Shown here: positions 8,599 through 16,624 of the stretch, piece by piece
How the letters are laid out: each line of letters starts with the position of its first letter
Position numbering within the stretch: the stretch's first letter is position 1
Assembly (NCBI RefSeq): GCF_001685485.1
Contig: NZ_BDEL01000001.1
Span: 558,001-622,000 of the forward strand
Length of the DNA stretch: 64,000 nucleotides
Direction of reading: 5' to 3'
Source: Formosa haliotis
GTDB taxonomy: Bacteria; Bacteroidota; Bacteroidia; Flavobacteriales; Flavobacteriaceae
Made by a program: the position numbers and the translations under genes
Notes under the pieces: generated by a model
Seen by the model: only the letters and a program-made list of their open reading frames with translations
Told to the model about the DNA's origin: nothing
Databases searched by the model: none

Positions 8599-9974
8599 AT
8601 GAGTAAATACGATATTATTGTTCTTGGAAGTGGTCCTGGAGGCTACGTAACCGCTATTAGAGCGTCTCAATTAGGTTTTAAAACTGCCATTGTAGAAAAG
8701 GAAAACTTAGGTGGAGTTTGTCTTAATTGGGGATGTATTCCTACCAAAGCCCTTTTAAAATCGGCTCAAGTATTCGAATATTTAAAACATGCAGATGACT
8801 ATGGTTTATCTGTAAAAGAATTCGATAAAGATTTTGGCGCTGTTGTAAAACGTAGCCGAGGTGTAGCCGACGGAATGAGTAAGGGTATCCAATTTTTAAT
8901 GAAAAAAAATAAAATTGACGTTATTAATGGATACGGTACTTTAAAACCAGGAAAAAAATAGACGTTGATGGTACGGTATATAGTGCCGACCATATTATTG
9001 TGGCTACAGGTGCACGTTCTCGTGAATTACCAAGTTTACCACAAGATGGTAAAAAAGTAATTGGTTACCGTGAAGCTATGACTTTACCAGAGCAACCTAA
9101 GAAAATGATTGTTGTAGGTTCTGGAGCAATTGGTGTAGAGTTTGCATATTTCTATAACTCTATGGGTACAGAAGTAACCATAGTAGAATACTTACCTAAT
9201 GTAGTTCCTGTAGAAGACGAAGACGTTTCTAAACAATTAGAGCGTTCTTTCAAGAAAATTGGAATTAATATCATGACATCTTCAGAAGTTACTTCTATAG
9301 ACACGTCTGGAAAAGGTGTTAAAGCTACTGTAAAAACAAGTAAAGGTGAAGAAGTTCTTGAAGCAGACATCATCCTTTCGGCAGTAGGAATTAAAACAAA
9401 TATTGAAAACATCGGATTAGAAGATGTTGGTATTGCTGTAGATCGCGATAAAATCTTAGTTAACGATTATTACCAAACAAATATCCCTGGATACTATGCA
9501 ATTGGTGATGTTACTCCTGGTCAGGCTTTAGCACACGTTGCTTCTGCAGAAGGTATTTTATGTGTTGAAAAAATTGCAGGAATGCACGTTGAGCCAATCG
9601 ACTACGGAAACATTCCAGGTTGTACCTATGCATCTCCAGAGATTGCAAGTGTAGGTTTAACTGAAAAGCAAGCTAAAGAAAAAGGTTACGAATTAAAAAT
9701 TGGTAAATTCCCATTCTCTGCTTCTGGTAAAGCTAGTGCCGCTGGAAACAAAGATGGTTTCGTAAAAGTAATTTTCGATGCTAAATATGGCGAATGGTTA
9801 GGTTGCCATATGATTGGTGCTGGTGTTACAGATATGATTGCTGAAGCAGTTTTAGGACGTAAACTTGAAACTACTGGTCATGAAGTATTAAAAACCATTC
9901 ACCCTCACCCAACGATGAGTGAAGCTGTAATGGAAGCTGTAGCTGCTGCTTACGACGAAGTAATTCACATCTAA
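8599..9974 (+). pseudogene. lpdA: Dihydrolipoyl dehydrogenase, frameshifted at about 8958
   Basis: This is the E3 flavoprotein of 2-oxoacid dehydrogenase complexes and the glycine cleavage system, reoxidising dihydrolipoamide with NAD+. The 5' part (8599-8961) has the FAD motif GSGPGG and the redox disulfide GGVCLNWGCIPTK. The 3' part (from about 8961 to 9974) has the NAD motif GSGAIG and the C-terminal catalytic HPHPTMSEA. They are out of frame by one base. The run of seven A at 8952-8958 needs eight to read KPGKKIDVDG and join to HIIVATGARSREL. Restored length is about 459 aa, normal for the family. No other lesion is visible, so a sequencing or assembly homopolymer error is more likely than real loss of such a central enzyme. 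Confidence 0.9.
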
Positions 9975-10001
9975 TAAAACATCGTTTTATTTTATATATA
10001 G

Positions 10002-10033
10002 AAAAGGAGATTCAAATTGAATCTCCTTTTTTT
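10002..10033. terminator. Terminator hairpin after lpd
   Basis: GGAGATTCAA and TTGAATCTCC arms (10006-10026) are flanked by A4 and T7, between the convergent lpd and beta-barrel genes. It can work in both directions. Confidence 0.88.
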
Positions 10034-10056
10034 ATGTACTATAATTATATGTGGAC

Positions 10057-10695
10057 TTAGAACATATATCCTACCCCAAATTGCCATACACTATTCTTGC
10101 CATCTACGTCTCCCAAAATGGTGTCATCTTCAAAAATTTTGGTTAAACCTAAAGTGTAGCGCGCACTTAAAAATAAACCAGCATCAAACTTGTACGAAGT
10201 ACCAAAGGCTAAGCTAGTTTCAAAATCTTTCACATAAGAATCGTTACTATCAACTTCAAAATCACCACTATCAGCATTTGGCTCCCAATCAAATTCTTCA
10301 TGAATTTTAAATCCAAATTGTGGCCCTACTTCAACACTTAATCCTTCAATTAAATATGCTTTAATTAATAAGGGCACCTGAATATAATCTAATTGATACT
10401 CTAAATTCTCATCGGTATCAAATACATTATCCTGATCTATTTCTAAAATATCAAACCCTTGCCCAGAATAAAATACCTCAGGTTGGAAAGAAATTCTTTC
10501 AGAAATAGGAATTTCGGCCAATAGTCCCGCATTAAAACTTGTTCTTGAATCTACATCGTTAAAATCATCGCCTATTAGCTTAGAAAAATTAACTCCTGCC
10601 TTCGCTCCAAATTGAACGGCTTTAGAATCTGATTGCGCGTAAATCGATGTTATAGTAAATACTAATACTCCTGTAATTGCAATTAATTTTTTCAT
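10057..10695 (-). CDS. PorT-type outer-membrane beta-barrel protein
   Basis: The product is 212 aa. Residues 1-20 are a signal peptide (ITGVLVFTITSIYAQ). The mature protein starts FGAKAGVNFSKL, the usual opening of small flavobacterial 'outer membrane beta-barrel' (PorT-family) proteins, and ends in an aromatic strand WQFGVGYMF as barrels do. It has an acidic central loop region rich in Asp. The exact function is unknown. It has the best canonical promoter in the window, at 10728-10757. Confidence 0.82.
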   Translation of the reverse strand: MKKLIAITGVLVFTITSIYAQSDSKAVQFGAKAGVNFSKLIGDDFNDVDSRTSFNAGLLAEIPISERISFQPEVFYSGQGFDILEIDQDNVFDTDENLEYQLDYIQVPLLIKAYLIEGLSVEVGPQFGFKIHEEFDWEPNADSGDFEVDSNDSYVKDFETSLAFGTSYKFDAGLFLSARYTLGLTKIFEDDTILGDVDGKNSVWQFGVGYMF

Positions 10696-10727
10696 ATTTT
10701 TTTAATGTTTTAATTGAGTTATTAACC

Positions 10728-10757
10728 CAAATCTATAAGCCATAAATTAACTGACAA
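10728..10757 (-). promoter_or_regulatory. Canonical flavobacterial promoter of the beta-barrel gene
   Basis: On the minus strand TTG (10757-10755) is followed after exactly 19 nt by TAGATTTG (10735-10728), matching the Bacteroidota -33/-7 consensus TTG-N19-TAnnTTTG. The start codon is 33 nt further on. Confidence 0.7.
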
Positions 10758-11037
10758 TAAGACTTAACAGCATATTAACAAGATGTGTAATTCTTCAAAA
10801 AAACAATCGTAATTATTAAAATTTAGAGGCAACTCTATTGAAATAATTGTTAACTCCTTTGCTTCAATTTGCCACATTTAAAATGAGTTTAGAATACCTT
10901 GCAAAATCGTTAAAGACAGAAAAAAATTGAAATCTTTACTCTATATATTATCTATTCAAAACGTCTAGACTTCTAATTACACTATTACTTTTACACGATA
11001 TTTTATAAAAAAATGTAGATATAAGCTTCGCTATTCA

Positions 11038-11045
11038 TACTTTTG
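11038..11045 (+). promoter_or_regulatory. Promoter -7 element for the nitroreductase
   Basis: TACTTTTG matches TAnnTTTG and lies 15 nt before ATG 11061. This makes the in-frame TTG at 11043 unlikely as a start, since it is part of the promoter. Confidence 0.5.
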
Positions 11046-11060
11046 AAAAAAGTACATCAT

Positions 11061-11615
11061 ATGGAATTAAAAGACCTTATCGCTAAAAGGCGCTCTGTAA
11101 TGCCCGATCAATATAATTCAAAACCCATTTCTAAAGCCGTTATAGATCAACTTTTAGAAGCGGCAAATTGGGCTCCCACCCATAAGCGTACAGAACCATG
11201 GCGATTTAAAGTTTTACAAGGAGATTCTCAAGAGGCTCTAGGAGTCTTTCTTTCAGAAAAATTTAAAAGTACAACCGATAAATTTTCAGAATTTAAATTC
11301 AATAAACTGAGAGAAAATCCTAAAAAAGCAGGAGCTATTATTGCCATTTGTATGGCACGTGATCCGGAGGCTAGTATTCCCGAATGGGAAGAAATTGCTG
11401 CTACAGCTATGGCCGTACAAAATATGTGGCTTATGGCTACAGACCTACAATTAGGCTCGTATTGGAGTTCTCCTGGATTAATAGATTATATGGACGAATT
11501 TTTCAGTCTAGCACCTAACGAGCGCTGTTTAGGTTTTTTCTATTTAGGATACTACGATACGCCATCACCAGAACGGATACCAAAACCTCTATCTGATAAA
11601 GTAGAATGGCTATAA
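11061..11615 (+). CDS. Nitroreductase-family flavoprotein
   Basis: This 184-aa FMN-dependent oxidoreductase fold starts MELKDLIAKRRSV, with the family hallmark R-R-S in the first helix, AANWAPTHKRTEPWRF (FMN phosphate contact) and the later GSYWSSPGLI and CLGFFYLGYY segments. It belongs to the YdjA-like small nitroreductases that reduce nitro groups or quinones with NAD(P)H; the physiological substrate is unknown. ATG 11061 is preferred over TTG 11043, which falls inside a -7 promoter element. It is followed after 105 nt by the hemerythrin-like/PAS gene. Confidence 0.9.
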   Translation: MELKDLIAKRRSVMPDQYNSKPISKAVIDQLLEAANWAPTHKRTEPWRFKVLQGDSQEALGVFLSEKFKSTTDKFSEFKFNKLRENPKKAGAIIAICMARDPEASIPEWEEIAATAMAVQNMWLMATDLQLGSYWSSPGLIDYMDEFFSLAPNERCLGFFYLGYYDTPSPERIPKPLSDKVEWL

Positions 11616-11673
11616 TTTTAACAATTATTTAGTCCACTTTCTTCCTTAAAAACTACCAAAAGATAGTATATTT

Positions 11674-11707
11674 ACACAATAAAAGATAAAATTATCTTTT
11701 ATTGTGT
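11674..11707 (+). promoter_or_regulatory. Perfect palindrome upstream of the PAS/hemerythrin-like gene
   Basis: ACACAATAAAAGAT (11674-11687) and ATCTTTTATTGTGT (11694-11707) are perfect 14-bp arms around AAAATT, ending 13 nt before the start codon. It overlaps a TATATTTA element (11667-11674), so it would sit at the transcript start. It lacks a following T run, so an operator or 5'-end hairpin is more likely than a terminator. Confidence 0.55.
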
Positions 11708-11720
11708 AATTTATAGTATT

Positions 11721-12698
11721 ATGAACACATTTATGCCAGTAATAGATACCTTACCAGAAGGACATCCTGTACGTGTTTATTTTGAAGAGGCTAAACTCAT
11801 AGAAGGCTTATTAGATGAATTGCAAGGTGTAGATCCTGCAGAAGATTTTCAGAAATATTTTAATATTTTTAACCAACTTGCTACTATTGAAAAGCGGTTT
11901 AGAAGAAAGGAAAACCAATTGTTTCCATATTTAGAAAAATATGAATGGTACGGCCCTTCTAAACAAATGTGGTCTTTTCACGATACCTTAAGAGATCAAA
12001 TACGGTTATTAAATATACACAACGAGGTACGCGATATACCAAAAATAAAAAAGGATCTTCCCTATTTAATCAATGGCATAAATCGCCTGTTAGAAATTGA
12101 AGATATTCGTTTATTTCCAAATGCTATGGAATTATTAAGTGATGACGATTGGAAAGAGTTTTACGAAGGAGACGAAGAAATTGGTTGGATGTTAGCCAAT
12201 AAACCAATGCCCTACCCTGCTGTAACGGAACAGCCTTACGAACATCCTAGTCAAGCAATAAATACGCCTGAATTGACTTTTTCGCTAGAAAATACTTTTC
12301 ATTACGATGAAGGATATATGACGCCAGAACAGGTTAATTTATTATTGCGTTTTTTACCTTTTGATGTGACTTATGTTGATGAAAATGATAAAGTCATTTT
12401 TTATAACCGCGGAGACGATCGTGTATTTCCAAGAAGTAAAGGTATTATAGGTCGTGAGGTTAAATTTTGCCATCCTCCAAAAAGTGTCGATACCGTTTTA
12501 CGAATTTTAGAAGAGTTTAAAGCTGGCAGAAAAGATGTAGCCGATTTTTGGTTCGATATGAAAGGGCAGATAATCTATATTAGATATTTCGCTATTCGCG
12601 ATAAAAACAAAACATATAAAGGTGTGCTTGAAGTGTCTCAAGACATTACCACTATTAAAAAGCTAGAAGGTCAGAAACGACTTTTAGATTGGGATTAA
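11721..12698 (+). CDS. DUF438/hemerythrin-like protein with PAS domain
   Basis: The product is 325 aa. Residues about 20-160 form a helical hemerythrin-like/DUF438 region with spaced His and Glu residues (RRKENQLFPYLEKYEWYG, then MWSFHDTLRDQI). Residues about 200-315 form a PAS domain (FDVTYVDENDKVIFYNRG at the start, YKGVLEVSQDIT at the end). Such proteins are thought to sense redox state, oxygen or nitric oxide through bound metal or haem, but no output domain is attached. A perfect palindrome lies directly upstream, suggesting tight control. It follows the nitroreductase, and a nested-repeat element follows it. Confidence 0.85.
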   Translation: MNTFMPVIDTLPEGHPVRVYFEEAKLIEGLLDELQGVDPAEDFQKYFNIFNQLATIEKRFRRKENQLFPYLEKYEWYGPSKQMWSFHDTLRDQIRLLNIHNEVRDIPKIKKDLPYLINGINRLLEIEDIRLFPNAMELLSDDDWKEFYEGDEEIGWMLANKPMPYPAVTEQPYEHPSQAINTPELTFSLENTFHYDEGYMTPEQVNLLLRFLPFDVTYVDENDKVIFYNRGDDRVFPRSKGIIGREVKFCHPPKSVDTVLRILEEFKAGRKDVADFWFDMKGQIIYIRYFAIRDKNKTYKGVLEVSQDITTIKKLEGQKRLLDWD

Positions 12699-12724
12699 TT
12701 TTATATACAGTTAAAAACGAAAGT

Positions 12725-12847
12725 GGCTGTCTAAAAAAGTTAAGTTTTCGTCAACCTGAACTCGATTCAGATTCTCACATAATTGATTACTATTGTGATA
12801 TTCTAAAATAAATTTAGAATGACGAATTTCAATACTTTTCAGACGGC
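12725..12847. repeat. Full-length nested inverted-repeat element (copy 1)
   Basis: Outer arms GGCTGTCTAAAAAAGTT (12725-12741) and AATACTTTTCAGACGGCC (12830-12847) enclose a forward core (GTCAACCTGAACTCGATTC, then AGATTCTCA) and a reverse core (TTCTAAAATAAATTTAGAAT then GAC). It shares this architecture with elements at 32833-32980 and 38757-38905. It sits between the convergent PAS gene and aroQ, ends in a T run, and probably also terminates transcription. Confidence 0.75.
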
Positions 12848-12853
12848 CTCTTT

Positions 12854-13270
12854 TTATATAAAGCTTTTTATAGCCAACTCGTAACTTTGTAAGCCAAAAC
12901 CAAGAATAACACCTTTAGCATTAGGCGAAATATACGACTGATGTCTAAACTCTTCTCTAGCAAAAGTATTAGAAATATGAACTTCAACTACTGGAGTTTC
13001 TATGGCCTTCACAGCATCTCCTATGGCAACCGAAGTATGTGTATAAGCTGCTGCATTTAATACAATACCATCAAAACTAAACCCTACTTCATGCATTTTA
13101 TCTATGATTTCTCCTTCTACATTAGATTGAAAATACGATAAATCTACCTCTGTATATTTTGCTTTTACAGTCTCAAAAAACTCTGTAAAGGTTAAACTTC
13201 CGTAAATTGCTGGTTCGCGTTTTCCTAATAAATTTAAATTAGGTCCGTTTATTATTAAAATTTTCTTCAT
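12854..13270 (-). CDS. aroQ: Type II 3-dehydroquinate dehydratase
   Basis: This enzyme dehydrates 3-dehydroquinate to 3-dehydroshikimate in the shikimate pathway for aromatic amino acids. At 138 aa it is the usual length for the dodecameric type II enzyme. The INGPNLNLLGKREPAIYG opening carries the catalytic Tyr and Arg loop. The LNAAAYTHTSVAIGDA substrate stretch and the VEVHISNTFAREEFRHQS segment with the catalytic His are intact. It is divergent in orientation from xerD, with one beta-barrel gene between them. The nested repeat at 12725-12847 lies just past its stop. Confidence 0.96.
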   Translation of the reverse strand: MKKILIINGPNLNLLGKREPAIYGSLTFTEFFETVKAKYTEVDLSYFQSNVEGEIIDKMHEVGFSFDGIVLNAAAYTHTSVAIGDAVKAIETPVVEVHISNTFAREEFRHQSYISPNAKGVILGFGLQSYELAIKSFI

Positions 13271-13298
13271 AAAGTAAATGTAAAAAAGATTGAGACAT

Positions 13299-13326
13299 AA
13301 AAAAAGAGCGATTAAAAAAATCGCTC
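13299..13326 (-). terminator. Terminator of the beta-barrel gene
   Basis: GAGCGATT and AATCGCTC arms (13306-13313, 13319-13326) are followed by a T7 run on the minus strand, just after the gene ending at 13355. Confidence 0.85.
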
Positions 13327-13354
13327 TCCTATATAATTAATAGTAAGTTTGAAC

Positions 13355-13939
13355 TTAGTTTAGGTTCAACATAACTCCAAAATTAAGGGTAGACCATGTT
13401 ACCCAACTGTTGTTGTTACTAACACCTGTATAAGAAAAGTTTAACTGCACTAAATCTGATAAGTTAAAAGCAAATACTGGTCTGTAGTAGAAACCACCAT
13501 CAAAACTATCGCTAATTCCTATAGCGTACCCTAGGTCTGCACCAAACTCAATTTTAGGAGTTGGAACATAACGCGTTGCTACAGCAACTGGAATAAATTG
13601 AAAATCTTCACCTTCATACTCAACAAAAACACCTTCATAATCATCTCCAAATACAATTCCATATCCAGAGGCAATACCCATGCTTAATTGTGGAACAACA
13701 GGATATAAATAGTTTACATCAATAGATAAACCTGCAGAAGAGTAATCTGATAAATCTGCTATTGGTAGCATAAAACTTGCTCCAAAATTTAATCCGGTGT
13801 GTCCACTAGAAACAGGTCTGTAAACCGTTTGTTGTGGGTGAGTTGTCGTGGTAGTTGTTGTACTTCTAACTACGGTTTGTGCTTGCATACAAGCAAAAGA
13901 ACCAAGTGAAATTAAAGCAATTAAAACTAATTTTTTCAT
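13355..13939 (-). CDS. Outer-membrane beta-barrel-like protein
   Basis: Starting at ATG 13939 the protein is 194 aa; an in-frame start 30 nt upstream would place extra residues before the signal peptide and is less likely. The signal peptide spans about residues 1-20 (LVLIALISLGSFACMQAQ). A short Thr-rich linker (RSTTTTTTTHPQQ) and alternating aromatic beta strands follow (LNFGASFMLPIADLS, FIPVAVATRYVP), ending in FGVMLNLN. This fits a small eight-stranded outer-membrane barrel. No enzymatic motif is visible. It is a single-gene unit with its own terminator. Confidence 0.75.
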   Translation of the reverse strand: MKKLVLIALISLGSFACMQAQTVVRSTTTTTTTHPQQTVYRPVSSGHTGLNFGASFMLPIADLSDYSSAGLSIDVNYLYPVVPQLSMGIASGYGIVFGDDYEGVFVEYEGEDFQFIPVAVATRYVPTPKIEFGADLGYAIGISDSFDGGFYYRPVFAFNLSDLVQLNFSYTGVSNNNSWVTWSTLNFGVMLNLN

Positions 13940-14130
13940 AATAAATTTATGTTTGATTAACAATTCCAAATTACTAACTTTTTTGTTTAATATTAAAAAT
14001 AAAACTGAAAAATATTCATATTAAACAATTGAAGTCTGTCTAAACAGCTGTATTTTACTAGTATGGCAATCGAATAAATAATTAAACCGAGTTTGCTTTA
14101 AATATGATTAATATTTGATATTTTGCTAGC

Positions 14131-15027
14131 ATGAAATGGGAAAACGCTTTAAAAGATTATAGTTTATTTTTAAAAATAGAGCGCGGATTATCGGCTAATT
14201 CGGTAAGTAGTTATGCCTTAGACGTTAAAAAACTAATGGTGTTTCTAGAAACCAATACGATTAGCATCTCGCCTGTAGAAATTTCATCGGAACACATTCA
14301 ACAATTTATTTACGAAGCGGCTAAAACATTAAATGCACGGTCCCAAGCACGTTTAATTTCTGGTCTTCGTAGTTTTTTTGATTATTTAATTTTTGAAGAT
14401 TATCGGGCAGATAACCCTTTAGAGTTGATTGAATCTCCTAAAATTGGTAGAAAACTACCAGACACTTTGAGCGAAGAAGATATAGACCAATTAATTGAAG
14501 CCATCGATTTATCATCAAATGAAGGCGAACGAAATCGTGCTATTTTAGAAACACTTTACAGTTGTGGCTTACGGGTAAGCGAATTAACGAATTTAAAAAT
14601 ATCTGACTTATATTTCGACGAAGGTTTTATAAATGTAACCGGTAAAGGCGATAAACAACGCTTTGTGCCTATTGTGGCTTCAACAATAAAATATATTACT
14701 ATTTATTTAAGAGATATCCGCCCACATCTAAACATTCAACCAGGTCATGAAGACACCGTATTTTTAAATCGTCGTGGCAAGCAATTAACCCGCGCTATGA
14801 TTTTTACCATAATTAAACAATTGGCTGTAAAAATTGACCTTAAAAAGCGTATTTCTCCGCATACCTTCAGACATTCGTTTGCGACCCATTTGCTTCAAAA
14901 CCAAGCCGACTTACGATCCATCCAATTGTTATTAGGTCATGAAAGTATCACTACTACCGAGATTTATGTGCATCTCGACAAAAAACATCTTACCGAAGTT
15001 GTAGAGAAATTTCACCCTAGAAAGTAA
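14131..15027 (+). CDS. xerD: Tyrosine recombinase XerD
   Basis: XerD/XerC-type recombinases resolve chromosome dimers at dif. This 298-aa protein has the N-terminal SAM-like core-binding domain (about 1-95) and the C-terminal catalytic domain. The full catalytic set is visible: R148 (CGLRVSEL), K172 (GKGDKQR), H244-x-x-R247 (HTFRHSFATHLL), H270 (LLGHES) and Y279 (TEIYVHL). With no phage or integron genes nearby and a place near aroQ, it is the housekeeping enzyme, not an element integrase. XerC versus XerD naming is by general resemblance. Confidence 0.93.
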   Translation: MKWENALKDYSLFLKIERGLSANSVSSYALDVKKLMVFLETNTISISPVEISSEHIQQFIYEAAKTLNARSQARLISGLRSFFDYLIFEDYRADNPLELIESPKIGRKLPDTLSEEDIDQLIEAIDLSSNEGERNRAILETLYSCGLRVSELTNLKISDLYFDEGFINVTGKGDKQRFVPIVASTIKYITIYLRDIRPHLNIQPGHEDTVFLNRRGKQLTRAMIFTIIKQLAVKIDLKKRISPHTFRHSFATHLLQNQADLRSIQLLLGHESITTTEIYVHLDKKHLTEVVEKFHPRK

Positions 15028-15174
15028 GTGGTTATCATTTAGATTTAATCCTTTTCTGTTGTATTTGTATCGGTGTGTGTTTATGAATACAGTTCCGGCA
15101 ATTCTTAAAAAGAACTGTCCTACTTTGTATCATCTTTAATTTATAGTATCTTCAAATTAGGAAACCTTACTAAA

Positions 15175-15214
15175 AGTCTCTTTATTTATGTTATACCTGT
15201 ATAATAAAGAGACT
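15175..15214 (+). promoter_or_regulatory. Hairpin between xerD and the DUF2254 gene
   Basis: AGTCTCTTTATT (15175-15186) and AATAAAGAGACT (15203-15214) are perfect 12-bp arms with a 16-nt loop, 19 nt before the DUF2254 start. There is no T run after the right arm, so it looks more like a leader or operator structure than an intrinsic terminator. Confidence 0.5.
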
Positions 15215-15233
15215 AAACCATATTGGCCAGACT

Positions 15234-16538
15234 ATGAAAAAATTATTATTCTTATTTAAACGATTAAAATCTACCTTTTGGTTTATTCCTGTATTAATAA
15301 TAATATTATCTATTTTTCTTTCTATAGGTCTTGTGTCCTTAGACCAAGTTGTAACCTTACCGCACGAGGGTTTAGCTCGGTTCTTTTTTGTAAATAGTGC
15401 AGATTCTGCTCGTAGTATTTTATCTACCATCTCTGGCGCTATGATTGGTGTTGCCAGTACTGTATTTTCTATAACCTTAGTAGCTTTAACTTTAGCGTCT
15501 TCGCAATTTGGACCGCGCCTCATTCGGAATTTCATGTATGTAAGGCTGAATCAAATTGTATTGGGGTCTTATGTGTCAACCTATATTTATTGCCTTTTTG
15601 TGTTAAACGCTATTAAAGAAAGTGACGGTTATACGTTTATGCCATCTTTATCTATACTTGTGGCCATAATAGCTGCGTTTATAAACATTTTGCTGCTTAT
15701 TGTTTTTATTCACCAAATCGCAACAAGTATTCAAGCGGATAAGGTAATTTCTGATATTTCTGATATTATTTCCAACCAATTCCAGTCCTTATATCCTGAT
15801 AAAATGGGTGAAGAGTTAACACCAGAAACCCCTTTGAATGTAGAATTTATAAAATCGGAATATTTAATCCAAACTCCTATAACATCTAAAAAAAACGGAT
15901 ATATACAGTATATAGATAACGATGCCCTTTTGGAGGCTGTTAGCGATTTAAACGCCGTACTAGACTTAGACTTTAAACCTGGAAATTATATTGTGGATGG
16001 CCTTGAAATTGGACTATTATATTCCAACGAGACTTTGGATGAAAAGCAATTAGAATCCATCACAAATCAGTTTGTAATTGGTAAAACAAAAAATGCACAA
16101 CAAGATCTTGAGTTTTCTATTTTACAGATGGTTGAAATAGCATCTCGAGCATTATCTCCGGGTGTTAACGATCCGTTTACGGCCATTACTTGTATAGACA
16201 ATCTAACGTCTACGTTATGCCACTTAACTCAAGTAAAATTTCCTTCTAATTACAGAATGGACAACGATCGTCATTTAAGAATAATCACGGAGCATTTATC
16301 ATTTGAAGACTTTTTAGATTCGGCTTTCAATCAAATTCGTCAATATTCTGCTGGATGCACCTCTGTAATATTAAAATTGATGGATGCATTAATTACCATC
16401 AACAAATTCGCTAAAAAAGCAGTATATAAACAAGCACTTATAAAACATGCAGAAATGGTTGTAAATGTGGGCAAAGCGTCTTTAAAAGAAAAACGTGATC
16501 TTGATTTGTTATTAGTTCGGTCTAAAGCCATCTTATAA
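15234..16538 (+). CDS. DUF2254 membrane protein
   Basis: The product is 434 aa. The N-terminal third has four predicted membrane helices (about 14-34, 60-84, 107-125, 135-160), including the conserved stretch FSITLVALTLASSQFGPRLI. The C-terminal part is soluble, with the motif RALSPGVNDPFTAITCIDNL that is typical of DUF2254. It is probably an inner-membrane protein; its function is not known for this family. A hairpin precedes it and a T-run hairpin (16543-16574) follows. Confidence 0.88.
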   Translation: MKKLLFLFKRLKSTFWFIPVLIIILSIFLSIGLVSLDQVVTLPHEGLARFFFVNSADSARSILSTISGAMIGVASTVFSITLVALTLASSQFGPRLIRNFMYVRLNQIVLGSYVSTYIYCLFVLNAIKESDGYTFMPSLSILVAIIAAFINILLLIVFIHQIATSIQADKVISDISDIISNQFQSLYPDKMGEELTPETPLNVEFIKSEYLIQTPITSKKNGYIQYIDNDALLEAVSDLNAVLDLDFKPGNYIVDGLEIGLLYSNETLDEKQLESITNQFVIGKTKNAQQDLEFSILQMVEIASRALSPGVNDPFTAITCIDNLTSTLCHLTQVKFPSNYRMDNDRHLRIITEHLSFEDFLDSAFNQIRQYSAGCTSVILKLMDALITINKFAKKAVYKQALIKHAEMVVNVGKASLKEKRDLDLLLVRSKAIL

Positions 16539-16542
16539 CACA

Positions 16543-16574
16543 AAAAAGGTCCAGAATTACTTCCGAACCTTTTT
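16543..16574. terminator. Terminator hairpin between convergent genes
   Basis: AAAAAGGT and ACCTTTTT arms enclose a 16-nt loop between the DUF2254 gene and the convergent M61 protease gene. Confidence 0.65.
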
Positions 16575-16624
16575 AAGTAACACCTATTAAAATTCTACTG
16601 CTTAATAATTTTTATAAAATGAGA

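Larger units (their letters stand above)
10696..11060. other. Divergent intergenic region
   Basis: This 365-bp, very AT-rich spacer separates the leftward beta-barrel gene and the rightward nitroreductase. It carries a promoter at each end (10728-10757 minus; 11038-11045 plus). In between I see no ORF of meaningful length, no strong hairpin and no repeat copy. Confidence 0.6.

Noticed and set aside
8599..9974. Programmed ribosomal frameshift in lpd
   Set aside because: There is no slippery heptamer with a downstream structure, E3 is not known to use frameshifting, and the anti-sigma-like gene has the same kind of A-run lesion; an error or mutation is simpler.
14131..15027. Tyrosine recombinase as integrase of a mobile element
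   Set aside because: No phage, conjugation or attachment-site signs nearby, length and sequence fit housekeeping XerD, and it lies near aroQ.
15191..15535. 114-aa antisense frame over the DUF2254 start
   Set aside because: It overlaps the hairpin and membrane helices of a real gene; composition is that of a reverse-strand shadow.
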